NCBI RefSeq assembly: GCF_002846205.1
Contig: NZ_PHKV01000002.1
Coordinates: forward strand, 682,001-746,000
Length of the DNA stretch: 64,000 nucleotides
From: Xanthomonas prunicola
GTDB lineage: Bacteria; Pseudomonadota; Gammaproteobacteria; Xanthomonadales; Xanthomonadaceae
Direction: 5' to 3'
The notes below the pieces were generated by a model. The model worked only from the letters and a program-made list of their open reading frames with translations. It searched no databases and was not told the origin of the DNA. Below are positions 57,184 through 64,000 of the stretch, one piece after another (positions within the stretch are counted from its first letter, which is position 1; the number at the start of each line of letters is the position of its first letter). The position numbers were made by a program, and so were the translations under genes.

Positions 57184-58068
57184 ATGAATAGCACTTTCGA
57201 TCCCCGCCACGTCCGCCGCGCCTTTGCGCGTGCCGCCAGCACCTACACTGCCGCCGCCGCGCTCCAGCGCGAAGCGGAAGCGCGCCTGCTCGAATCGCTC
57301 GACTATCTGGGCGAGCAGGTGCCCAAGGTGGTGCTCGATGTCGGCGCCGGCCCGGGTCATGCCAGCGGCGCGATCAAGAAGCGCTGGCCAAAGGCGCAGG
57401 TCATCGCGGTCGACCAAGCCCTGCCGATGCTGCGCCAGGCGCGCAAGGCCGCTGGCTGGTGGAAGCCATTCGCACAGGTGTGTGCCGATGCGCGCGCGCT
57501 GCCCGTCGCCGACGGCAGCGTGGATGTGATCTTCAGCAATCTGTGCCTGCAGTGGGTGGAAGACCTGCCAGCCGTGTTCGCCGGGTTCCGCCGTGCGCTG
57601 CGCCCGGGCGGGCTGCTGCTTTGCTCTACCTTCGGCCCGGAAACGCTGATCGAATTGCGCGAGGCCTTCGCGCAAACCGACCCGGCCCCGCACGTCAGCC
57701 GCTTTCCGCCGATTGCCCAATTCGGCGATGCCCTGCTGATGTCCGGTTTCCGCGATCCGGTGCTGGACCGCGACCTGTTCACCCTGACCTACAACGACCT
57801 GCCCGCGTTGATGCGCGAACTCCGTGCGATGGGCGCGACCAATGCACTCAGCAATCGCCGCGCCACGCTCACCGGACGCGGCCGGTTTGCCGCCGCCAGC
57901 GCTGCCTACGAACCGTTGCGGCGGCCGGACGGCACCCTGCCCAGTTCTTGGGAAGTGATCTACGCCCACGCCTGGGCACCGGCACCGGGCGCACCCATCC
58001 GCGAACACGGGCACGACGTCGCCAGCGTTGCGGTCAGCGCAATCCCGATCCGTCGCCGCATCGACTGA
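57184..58068 (+). CDS. bioC: malonyl-ACP O-methyltransferase
   Basis: BioC methylates malonyl-ACP so that fatty acid synthesis can extend it to pimeloyl-ACP methyl ester. The 294-residue product starts MNSTFDPRHVRRAFARAAST, has the SAM motif VLDVGAGPGHASG, then VIAVDQALPMLRQARKA, ADGSVDVIFSNLCLQWVEDL and LRPGGLLLCSTFGPETLIEL, all typical of BioC. Confidence 0.96.
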   Translation: MNSTFDPRHVRRAFARAASTYTAAAALQREAEARLLESLDYLGEQVPKVVLDVGAGPGHASGAIKKRWPKAQVIAVDQALPMLRQARKAAGWWKPFAQVCADARALPVADGSVDVIFSNLCLQWVEDLPAVFAGFRRALRPGGLLLCSTFGPETLIELREAFAQTDPAPHVSRFPPIAQFGDALLMSGFRDPVLDRDLFTLTYNDLPALMRELRAMGATNALSNRRATLTGRGRFAAASAAYEPLRRPDGTLPSSWEVIYAHAWAPAPGAPIREHGHDVASVAVSAIPIRRRID

Positions 58069-58316
58069 GCGGCGGTACAGAACGCTAGAAGTTGCGCAGC
58101 CACTGCCGGTGAGACACAGCGTATTGCGTCCATGCGAACGCGCACCTGTGAGGCTCGGCGGCCACACTTGCTAGAATTCTGAAGTTACCGGCCGCACGTC
58201 CCTGCTGCGGCTCACCTTGTTCGATGGTGGCTACCGACACGGCGCAGCATTGCTGCGTGCGCTTGTTGGCAGCCTCTCTCACGTTTGCGGCCCCCCGCCC
58301 CCAATCGGCCTGCCCC

Positions 58317-59222
58317 ATGTTGAAGTGGCTCCTCATCGCGCTGTTCGTCGCATCGGCGCTCTACATCCATTATCGCGGTCGCGTACGGCACCGGCTCAGC
58401 CGGCAGTTGCTGGACCATTCCACCTTCATGGCCCCGATCAACACGCTGATGTACCTGTGTTCGCGGGTGCCGACCACGCCGTTCATCGATCCGGGCAAGG
58501 AATTCCCCGAGCTGGCGCCGCTGCGCGCCAATTGGCCGGTGATCCGCGACGAAGCGGTGGCGTTGCAGCAGATGCAAAAGATCCGCGCCGCCGACGGCTA
58601 TACCGATATCGGCTTCAACTCGTTTTTCCGCCGCGGCTGGAAGCGCTTCTATCTGAAGTGGTACGGCACCGCGCACCCGTCGGCGGCCGAGTTGTGCCCG
58701 CAGACCACCGCGTTGCTGAAGTCCATCCCCACGGTAAAGGCGGCGATGTTTGCCGAACTACCGCCGGGTAGCGAGCTGCGCCCGCACCGCGACCCGTTCG
58801 CCGGGTCCATGCGCCTGCACCTTGGCCTGGCCACGCCCAACGACGACCGCTGCTTCATCGACGTCGACGGCCAGCGCCATAGCTGGCGCGACGGCGAGTG
58901 GACCATGTTCGACGAGACCTATATCCACCACGCGCGCAACGACACCGACCAGGACCGCATCATCCTGTTCTGCGACATCGAACGCCCGATGCGCTGGCGT
59001 TGGGCGGCGGCGGTGAACCGCTTCGTCGGCCGCAGCCTGCTCTCGGCCGGTGCCTCGCCCAATCAGGAAGGCGACAAGACCGGCGGCATCAACCGCGTGT
59101 TCCGCTATTTCTATGCCGCGCGCCTCAAGGCCAAGGCACTGAAGGAACGCAACAACCCGCTGTACCAGGTGCTCAAGTGGAGCATCTTCGTGCTGGTAGT
59201 GGTCGCAGTGGTGTTGCTGTAA
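58317..59222 (+). CDS. LpxO-like lipid A 2-hydroxylase (Asp/Asn hydroxylase family)
   Basis: A 301-residue Fe(II)/2-oxoglutarate-dependent hydroxylase like LpxO, which hydroxylates a lipid A acyl chain. It has an N-terminal membrane helix (LLIALFVASALYIHYRG), RPHRDPFAGSMRLHLGL with the His/Asp metal site, CFIDVDGQRHSWRDGEWTMF, DETYIHHARNDTDQDRIIL with the second His, and a C-terminal helix (WSIFVLVVVAVVLL). ATG 58317 is chosen since it begins the first helix. Confidence 0.9.
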   Translation: MLKWLLIALFVASALYIHYRGRVRHRLSRQLLDHSTFMAPINTLMYLCSRVPTTPFIDPGKEFPELAPLRANWPVIRDEAVALQQMQKIRAADGYTDIGFNSFFRRGWKRFYLKWYGTAHPSAAELCPQTTALLKSIPTVKAAMFAELPPGSELRPHRDPFAGSMRLHLGLATPNDDRCFIDVDGQRHSWRDGEWTMFDETYIHHARNDTDQDRIILFCDIERPMRWRWAAAVNRFVGRSLLSAGASPNQEGDKTGGINRVFRYFYAARLKAKALKERNNPLYQVLKWSIFVLVVVAVVLL

Positions 59223-59359
59223 CGCCTGCAGTGATCAGGCAAGCGCCCGTAGAAGCGCGAAGGCGCGCGATGCAGCGTACGATCCACGCCGCATCGCGCC
59301 TATCGGATGCTGCATAAGGATCGATTCGACCTACCGAGCAGCGCGCGCGGGCCACGCAG

Positions 59360-59779
59360 TCAGCGCGACACCTGCGCGATCCATTCCTGCAGGTTGTAGT
59401 AGTTGGTGACGCGGGTGATCTTGTCGCCCTGCACGTCGAAGAACGCACCACCCGGCAGCACGTAGGTCTGCCCGGTTGCCTCCGGCAGGCCCTCGTCGGT
59501 GGTGTGATAGACGCCATGCACCACGTACTCGGCGCCGACGCGGGTGCCATCGTCGTTGGCGATGACGACGACATCGCGCAATTGCTCGCGGTAACTGTCG
59601 TTCATGCGTTGCAGGAAGGCGGCAAATTCGGCGCGGCCGATTTCGCGCGCACCCTGATTGAGGTCGTGGGCGACGTCGTCGGCCAGAAACGCCAACATGC
59701 CGTCCCAGTCGCCACGGTTGAATGCTGCGTAGTAGGCCTGGACCAGGCCGATGGCGTGTTGCCGATGGGTCTCGCTCAT
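59360..59779 (-). CDS. SnoaL/NTF2-like protein (ketosteroid isomerase-related)
   Basis: A 139-residue protein with the NTF2-like fold, of the SnoaL/ketosteroid-isomerase-related group. It has IGLVQAYYAAFNRGDWDGML, FLADDVAHDLNQGAREIGRA and GGAFFDVQGDKITRVTNYYN. No reaction can be assigned; catalytic residues vary in this group. It is followed 42 nt away by no gene on its strand and is near the DUF218 gene upstream. Confidence 0.85.
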   Translation of the reverse strand: MSETHRQHAIGLVQAYYAAFNRGDWDGMLAFLADDVAHDLNQGAREIGRAEFAAFLQRMNDSYREQLRDVVVIANDDGTRVGAEYVVHGVYHTTDEGLPEATGQTYVLPGGAFFDVQGDKITRVTNYYNLQEWIAQVSR

Positions 59780-59821
59780 GCTCGAACCTGCCGCTGGGAA
59801 AGCCGCATCATAGGCCCGCAG

Positions 59822-60439
59822 TCACGGCCCTTGCACCACCAGATCGCGGTGGAAGTAATACACCTCCTGCAACAGGAAGCGCCAGCTGGTGTGGAAGCTG
59901 CGAAAGCGCGTGCTTGGCGTGGACGAGGCCAGCGCGTCAATGCCCAGCTCCTGACTCAGCCGCAGCGCGCGCGCCATGTGCAGCGGGTCGCTGACGATGA
60001 TCGCCCGATGCATGCCGTGCCGCTCCATCAGCGCGCGCGCCTGCTGCAGATTCTGCCGGGTGGTGCGCGATGTGGTTTCGATCACGATGGCGTCGGGCGG
60101 GATGCCATGGCGCAGCGCATAGCGTCGGGCCACCTGCGATTCGGCAAAGCGCGCGCCGTTGCCGAAGCCGCCGGTAAACAACAGGTGCGGCGCATAGCCC
60201 TGCGCATACAGGTCCAGCGCATGCCGGATGCGTTCTTCGAACACCGGCGAAGGCCGCGCATCGTAGGCTGCCGCACCCAGCACGATGATCACATCCGCCG
60301 GCGCGGCCTGATCGCGATCGCCGATCCACACGATCCAGCCCGCCACCGCCACCAGCCAGATCAACGCCAGCATGCACAATCGCCAGCCCCAGCCCCACAG
60401 GCCGAGCCTGCGCACGCGCCTGGTCACGCCGCGGCCCAT
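59822..60439 (-). CDS. DUF218 (YdcF/ElyC-type) protein with N-terminal membrane anchor
   Basis: A 205-residue DUF218 protein. After a basic start (MGRGVTRRVRRL) comes a membrane helix (LCMLALIWLVAVAGWIVWIG), then the DUF218 core: DVIIVLGAAAYDARPSPVFE, HLLFTGGFGNGARFAESQVA, VIETTSRTTRQNLQQARALM and AIIVSDPLHMARALRLSQEL. SanA and ElyC of this family act in the envelope; the role here is unknown. Its start overlaps the end of the next gene upstream by 16 nt. Confidence 0.9.
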   Translation of the reverse strand: MGRGVTRRVRRLGLWGWGWRLCMLALIWLVAVAGWIVWIGDRDQAAPADVIIVLGAAAYDARPSPVFEERIRHALDLYAQGYAPHLLFTGGFGNGARFAESQVARRYALRHGIPPDAIVIETTSRTTRQNLQQARALMERHGMHRAIIVSDPLHMARALRLSQELGIDALASSTPSTRFRSFHTSWRFLLQEVYYFHRDLVVQGP

Positions 60440-61383
60440 GGCAAGGCGTCCAGATCGACATTGCCGCCGGACAGGATCAAGCCCACCCGCCGCCCGGCGA
60501 ACCGCGCCGGTTCGGCCAGCACCGCCGCCAGCGTGATTGCCGAAGACGGCTCAACCACTTGCTTGAGCATCTGCCAGACCAGCCGCATCGCCTGCACCAC
60601 GGCGGCATCGTCGACCGTGATCACCTGCGCACCAGCGTGCTGCAGCAGCGCGAAGTTGGGCGCGCCCAAGGTGCCGCGCAGACCGTCGCACACCGTGTCC
60701 GGCACGAAATCGACCAGCCGCTGCCCGGCCGCCAGCGAACGCGCGGTATCGGCTGCGCCGGCCGGCTCGGCCAGCACCAGCGCGCAGTTGGGTGCGGATC
60801 GCAGCGCCAGGGCGGCACCGGCCGCCAGCCCGCCGCCGCCGACCGGTGCCACCAGCACGTCCAGCCCACCGCTTTGATGCAGCAGCTCCAGGGTGGCCGT
60901 CCCCTGCCCGGCAATCACCGCGACATTGGTATACGGGTGTACCAGCGTGGCACCACTACTGGCCTGCACCTCGGCGCAGAGTTGTTCACGCGCGGCGATG
61001 GTCGGTGCGCAGCGCCACAAGGTGGCGCCGTGCCGGGAGATATTGGCCAGCTTGGCGGCCACGGCGCCTTCGGGCACCACCACATGGCAGCCGATGCCGC
61101 GCGTGCGTGCGGCCAGCGCCAGCGCCGCGCCGTGATTACCGGACGAATGCGTCACCACACCGCGCGCAGCCAATTCATCCGGCAGCGACCACACGGCATT
61201 GCAGGCACCGCGGAACTTGAATGCCCCGCTGCGCTGCAGATGCTCGGCTTTGAAGACGAGCTGCGCACCGCTGAGCGCATCCAGGCTGTGCGATGTCAGC
61301 AATGGTGTCGGCGCGCAGTGCGGCGCGATCCGCGCAGCGGCCTGCAGGACATCGGAATGGGCAAGAGGGACCGTCTCGATCAT
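60424..61383 (-). CDS. PLP-dependent threonine/serine dehydratase-like enzyme
   Basis: A 319-residue fold-type II PLP enzyme, close to catabolic threonine dehydratase or serine racemase. It has APTPLLTSHSLDAL, the Schiff-base lysine in SGAFKFRGACNAV, THSSGNHGAALALAA, the phosphate loop VGGGGLAAGAALAL and SGGNVDLDALP. No ACT-type regulatory domain, so it is not biosynthetic IlvA. ATG 61383 (MIETVPLAHSDV) is preferred; the frame to 61542 has no ribosome site. It overlaps the DUF218 gene, so the two are co-transcribed. Confidence 0.9.
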   Translation of the reverse strand: MIETVPLAHSDVLQAAARIAPHCAPTPLLTSHSLDALSGAQLVFKAEHLQRSGAFKFRGACNAVWSLPDELAARGVVTHSSGNHGAALALAARTRGIGCHVVVPEGAVAAKLANISRHGATLWRCAPTIAAREQLCAEVQASSGATLVHPYTNVAVIAGQGTATLELLHQSGGLDVLVAPVGGGGLAAGAALALRSAPNCALVLAEPAGAADTARSLAAGQRLVDFVPDTVCDGLRGTLGAPNFALLQHAGAQVITVDDAAVVQAMRLVWQMLKQVVEPSSAITLAAVLAEPARFAGRRVGLILSGGNVDLDALPWAAA

Positions 61384-61540
61384 GCCTGCAAGATTAACGT
61401 ATCGCCTCCTCTTCACGGGTCGCACGCACGGCCGCCGCGCATGCTGGATCGATGAAAAAGCGCCGCGTTGCCGCACAATTAAGGACCGATTCAATGCATC
61501 GGCTCGAAAGTGACACCATGGTTGCAGGAGGGCACCATTC

Positions 61541-61999
61541 ATGAAATTCCGTCTGATCTTCGCCGCCGGGCTGTTGGCCCTGGGCGGCTGCGCAACCTAC
61601 GACTACACCGGCGCTGGGTCGGGCGGCTATTACCGCGGCGCACCTGCCGTGCAGTATCGCTATCCGCCCGGCTATTCCCCTTATTACTACGGCAACCCAT
61701 ACGGGATGCCGTACGGCTACGGTGCCGGTTCGATCGGCCTGTACGACTATCCGGTGTACCCGGTCTACCGCGGCGGCGGCTATTACTACAGGCCGTACGA
61801 TCGTCGTCCGCAGTACCGCCCGCCACGCCCGAACGGGTCGTTCAACAATGGGCAGCGCCCCAGCGGCTCGCGTCCGCAACAACCCAACCGCCCGCCGGCA
61901 AGCGGCGCACAGCCGCCGCGTATCAGCGCACCGCCACGGGTGATGCGCGAGATTCAACGGCAAACCGCACCGCGCAACACCCGCGAACAGATTCCCTGA
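61541..61999 (+). CDS. Tyr/Gly/Pro-rich lipoprotein
   Basis: A 152-residue predicted lipoprotein of unknown function. The signal MKFRLIFAAGLLALGGC has the lipobox LGGC with Cys17. The mature part has many Tyr, Gly and Pro (SPYYYGNPYGMPYGYG; GGGYYYRPYDRRPQYRP), then a Pro/Arg/Gln-rich tail (PQQPNRPPASGAQPPR). Low complexity suggests a surface or wall-linked disordered chain. GGAGG lies upstream of ATG 61541. It diverges from the dehydratase-like gene. Confidence 0.85.
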   Translation: MKFRLIFAAGLLALGGCATYDYTGAGSGGYYRGAPAVQYRYPPGYSPYYYGNPYGMPYGYGAGSIGLYDYPVYPVYRGGGYYYRPYDRRPQYRPPRPNGSFNNGQRPSGSRPQQPNRPPASGAQPPRISAPPRVMREIQRQTAPRNTREQIP

Positions 62000-62141
62000 G
62001 TCCCTGACTGCGACAGAGCCCACAATTGACGATATTGGGGGCTTGCGTTCAGCTGACGATTGGCCGCAAGCTAGGCACTCTGTGTGACCCGCCACGTCAT
62101 CTTCTGACCCGGCCCGTCCCACGGACCGACTTATGTCGATG

Positions 62142-62238
62142 TCCGACAGGGAAATCTGGATCCCCCCTGTTCCGGCCCTGTCGGATATCGGCGCCTACGA
62201 CGCAGAAAGCCCCGGCATGCCGGGGCTTTTTGTTTTTG
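62142..62238 (+). ncRNA. candidate sRNA or structured 3' region with C-rich loop
   Basis: TCCGACAGGG (62142-62151) pairs perfectly with CCCTGTCGGA (62176-62185); the loop holds a run of six C. Twenty nt later a strong intrinsic terminator follows. The structure starts 143 nt after the lipoprotein stop, so it is either the long structured 3' end of that mRNA or a separate sRNA. The C-rich loop recalls Xanthomonas sRNAs such as sX13, but I cannot show that identity. The 5' end is not defined. Confidence 0.4.
62206..62238 (+). terminator. strong intrinsic terminator
   Basis: AAAGCCCCGGC (62206-62216) and GCCGGGGCTTT (62219-62229) form an 11-bp stem, followed by TTTTTGTTTTTG. It is the classical rho-independent shape on the plus strand. 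Confidence 0.92.
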
Positions 62239-62300
62239 TTTCGATCGTGCTGGACAGGCGCTGCTGCAGAAGAAAGCAGACACCTATGCGCAGAAAGCGC

Positions 62301-62340
62301 AAAAAATAAGGGTCGGCAGTCCCCCGACTACCGACCCTTA
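62301..62340 (-). terminator. intrinsic terminator on the minus strand
   Basis: On the minus strand TAAGGGTCGG (62340-62331) pairs with CCGACCCTTA (62316-62307) and an inner AGTC/GACT, followed by TTTTTT. It lies two bases after the TAG of the small gene at 62343-62480 and so marks the end of its transcript. Confidence 0.85.
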
Positions 62341-62342
62341 CG

Positions 62343-62480
62343 CTACCCCATCGCACGCGCGGCTAGCCCCTGTTCCAATTCCAGCCTTTGCGCCCATGTC
62401 GCAATGCCGCGACGGGTGCAGTAGGGATATCCGCACGAAACATGCCAACTTGAGGGCCACGATTCAATAATGTGACTCAT
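62343..62480 (-). CDS. small 45-residue protein upstream of mnmG
   Basis: A short frame from ATG 62480 to TAG 62343 encodes MSHIIESWPSSWHVSCGYPY then CTRRGIATWAQRLELEQGLA and ARAMG. It has two cysteines six residues apart, three tryptophans and an amphipathic C-terminal helix. I do not know the family. A true intrinsic terminator begins two bases after its stop and a CRP-type palindrome overlaps its start. There is no good Shine-Dalgarno, so either it is leaderless or only the RNA matters. Confidence 0.45.
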   Translation of the reverse strand: MSHIIESWPSSWHVSCGYPYCTRRGIATWAQRLELEQGLAARAMG

Positions 62481-62486
62481 ATCACA
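62471..62486. promoter_or_regulatory. perfect CRP/Clp-type operator
   Basis: TGTGA (62471-62475), 6 nt, TCACA (62482-62486): the exact consensus of CRP and of its Xanthomonas relative Clp, which is controlled by cyclic di-GMP. It lies 85 nt before the mnmG ATG and covers the start codon of the divergent small gene, so it could repress one or activate the other. Confidence 0.7.
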
Positions 62487-62570
62487 TATTTTTCGATTTA
62501 GTGACCATGAGACCGCTTCAGCCGATACTTCCGCAGCCGCTTCCTTCTCTTTGCTGATCAGTCCAGGCCC

Positions 62571-64000
62571 ATGTCCGACTCTTTCTATCGTTACGACGTC
62601 ATCGTGATCGGCGGCGGCCATGCCGGCACCGAGGCCGCGCTGGCGTCCGCGCGCGCCGGTGCCCGCACCTTGCTGCTGACCCACAACATCGAGACGGTGG
62701 GCGCGATGAGCTGCAATCCGGCCATTGGCGGAATCGGTAAGGGGCACCTGGTCAAGGAGATCGATGCCCTGGGAGGCGCCATGGCGCGCGCGGCGGATCT
62801 GGCCGGCATCCAGTGGCGCACGCTCAATGCGTCCAAGGGGCCTGCGGTGCGGGCCACGCGCTGCCAGGCCGATCGCAACCTCTATCGCAACGCCATCCGT
62901 TGCATCGTCGAGGCCCAGCCCAACCTGACCGTGTTCCAGGCGGCGGTGGACGATCTGATCATCCACAACGGCACGTCCGAAGCAGACAGCGTGCGCGGGG
63001 TCATCACCCAGACCGGGTTGCGCTTCGAAGCGCCGTCGGTCGTGCTGACCGCCGGCACCTTCTTGGCCGGCAAGATCCACGTTGGCGAGACCCAGTACGC
63101 GGCCGGGCGCATGGGCGACCCGCCGGCCACCACGCTGGCCGCGCGCCTGCGCGAGCGGCCGTTCGCGATCGACCGGCTCAAGACCGGGACGCCGCCGCGC
63201 ATCGATGGGCGCACGCTCGACTACGACGTAATGGCCGAGCAGCCGGGCGACGACCCGCTGCCGGTGATGTCGTTCATGGGCCAAGTCAGCGACCATCCGC
63301 GCCAGGTCAGCTGCTGGATCACCCAGACCACCGAGCACACCCACGACATCATTCGCAACGCGCTGCATCGCTCGCCGCTGTATTCCGGGCAGATCGAAGG
63401 CATCGGCCCGCGCTATTGCCCGTCGATCGAAGACAAGGTGGTGCGCTTCGCCGAGAAGACCAGCCACCAGATCTTCGTCGAGCCCGAAGGCCTGGAAGTG
63501 GCCGAGATCTACCCCAATGGCATCTCCACCTCGCTGCCGTTCGATGTGCAGCTGGCGCTGGTGCGCTCGATCCACGGGTTTGCGCAGGCGCATATCACCC
63601 GCCCCGGCTATGCCATCGAATACGACTTCTTCGACCCGCGCGGGCTCAAGGCCTCGCTGGAAACCAAGGCGGTGGGCGGGCTGTTCTTCGCCGGGCAGAT
63701 CAACGGCACCACCGGTTACGAAGAGGCCGCCGCACAGGGTCTGCTGGCCGGGCTCAATGCCGCCCGTCATGTGCAGGGCCTGCCGGCCTGGTCGCCGCGC
63801 CGCGACCAAGCCTACCTGGGCGTGCTGGTCGACGATCTGATCACCCACGGCACCACCGAGCCGTATCGCATGTTCACCAGCCGCGCCGAATATCGGCTGC
63901 AACTGCGCGAGGACAATGCCGATGCGCGGCTGACCGGTGTCGGTCGCGAGATGGGTCTGGTCGACGACGTGCGCTGGGCGCGCTTCTCAGCCAAACAGGA
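62571..64000 (+). CDS. mnmG: tRNA uridine-5-carboxymethylaminomethyl modification enzyme MnmG (GidA), cut by window end
   Basis: MnmG with MnmE installs carboxymethylaminomethyl on wobble U34 of several tRNAs; it binds FAD. About 476 residues are visible. It has the FAD loop [12 protein letters not shown] (GGGHAG at 14-19), [77 protein letters not shown] and [20 protein letters not shown]. The frame is still open at the right edge; full MnmG is about 630 residues. Confidence 0.97.
   Translation, partial: MSDSFYRYDVIVIGGGHAGTEAALASARAGARTLLLTHNIETVGAMSCNPAIGGIGKGHLVKEIDALGGAMARAADLAGIQWRTLNASKGPAVRATRCQADRNLYRNAIRCIVEAQPNLTVFQAAVDDLIIHNGTSEADSVRGVITQTGLRFEAPSVVLTAGTFLAGKIHVGETQYAAGRMGDPPATTLAARLRERPFAIDRLKTGTPPRIDGRTLDYDVMAEQPGDDPLPVMSFMGQVSDHPRQVSCWITQTTEHTHDIIRNALHRSPLYSGQIEGIGPRYCPSIEDKVVRFAEKTSHQIFVEPEGLEVAEIYPNGISTSLPFDVQLALVRSIHGFAQAHITRPGYAIEYDFFDPRGLKASLETKAVGGLFFAGQINGTTGYEEAAAQGLLAGLNAARHVQGLPAWSPRRDQAYLGVLVDDLITHGTTEPYRMFTSRAEYRLQLREDNADARLTGVGREMGLVDDVRWARFSAKQ

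Noticed and set aside
62307..62340. CCCC-loop hairpin as a plus-strand sRNA element
   Set aside because: The T-run lies on the minus-strand side, so it is a minus-strand terminator, not part of a plus-strand RNA.
1..64000. CRISPR arrays, prophage or a new multi-gene defence system
   Set aside because: No regularly spaced repeats, cas-like genes, integrase or phage structural genes were seen; the accessory genes are explained by the type III system.

Overview
The window is chromosomal DNA of a plant-pathogenic Xanthomonas, most like the X. axonopodis / X. citri / X. euvesicatoria group. The evidence is high GC, a complete Hrp2-type (hrp/hrc/hpa) type III secretion island in the xanthomonad gene order, an Hpa1 harpin of the citri/glycines kind, PIP-box promoters, and effectors xopM, xopF1 and xopAE at the island edges. 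The pathovar cannot be settled by eye.

Layout. (1) 1-6110, leftward: a glycogen/trehalose operon, glgA-glgB-treZ-malQ, with overlapping or nearly touching genes; malQ runs off the left edge. (2) 6.6-19.1 kb: mostly single housekeeping or envelope genes: a GGDEF diguanylate cyclase, a Tat-exported GHL10 hydrolase, a DUF808 membrane protein, a UbiB-family kinase, an OpgB-like phosphoglycerol transferase, a DUF3772/MscS channel and a ribosome hibernation factor. (3) 19.4-49.6 kb: the hrp pathogenicity island and its edges. Leftward transcripts are hpaH, the hrpB operon (hrpB1-hrpB2-hrcJ-hrpB4-hrpB5-hrcN-hrpB7-hrcT, then hrcC) and hpaI-xopF1. Rightward transcripts are xopM, hpa1, hrcU-hrcV-hpaP, hrcQ-hrcR-hrcS-hpaA-hrcD-hrpD6, hrpE-hpaB, hrpF and xopAE. 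A tRNA-Arg(CCG) gene lies just outside the right edge. (4) 50.5-64 kb: ubiA, comF, a biotin cluster (bioB, bioF, bioH, bioC plus two non-bio genes), an LpxO-like hydroxylase, small metabolic genes, a Tyr-rich lipoprotein and the start of mnmG (gidA).

How it works together. The island encodes the outer ring (HrcC), inner rings (HrcD, HrcJ), export gate (HrcR, HrcS, HrcT, HrcU, HrcV), ATPase and sorting platform (HrcN, HrpB5, HrpB4, HrpB7, HrcQ), inner rod (HrpB2), pilus (HrpE), translocon (HrpF), switch and control proteins (HpaP/HpaC, HpaA), chaperones (HpaB, HpaI), a wall-cutting transglycosylase (HpaH), a harpin (Hpa1) and effectors. HrpX-type promoters were read directly. Four perfect or near-perfect TTCGC-N15-TTCGC/T boxes lie between genes or inside hpaP, each exactly 31 nt from a YANNNT -10 element (hpa1, hpaH, hrpB, hrcU, plus hrcQ inside hpaP: five promoters in all). 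hrpF has the short TTCGC-N8-TTCGT form, and hpaI and xopAE have weaker variants. The regulators hrpG and hrpX are not in the window.

Less expected items: HrpF appears to contain four, not two, repeats; XopM carries a FFAT-like motif; an SDR next to bioC lacks the usual Tyr-x3-Lys; and the 570 bp upstream of mnmG hold a possible C-rich-loop sRNA, a perfect CRP/Clp palindrome and an unlisted 45-residue antisense gene followed at once by a terminator. No CRISPR array, intact insertion sequence or plainly new multi-gene system was seen.
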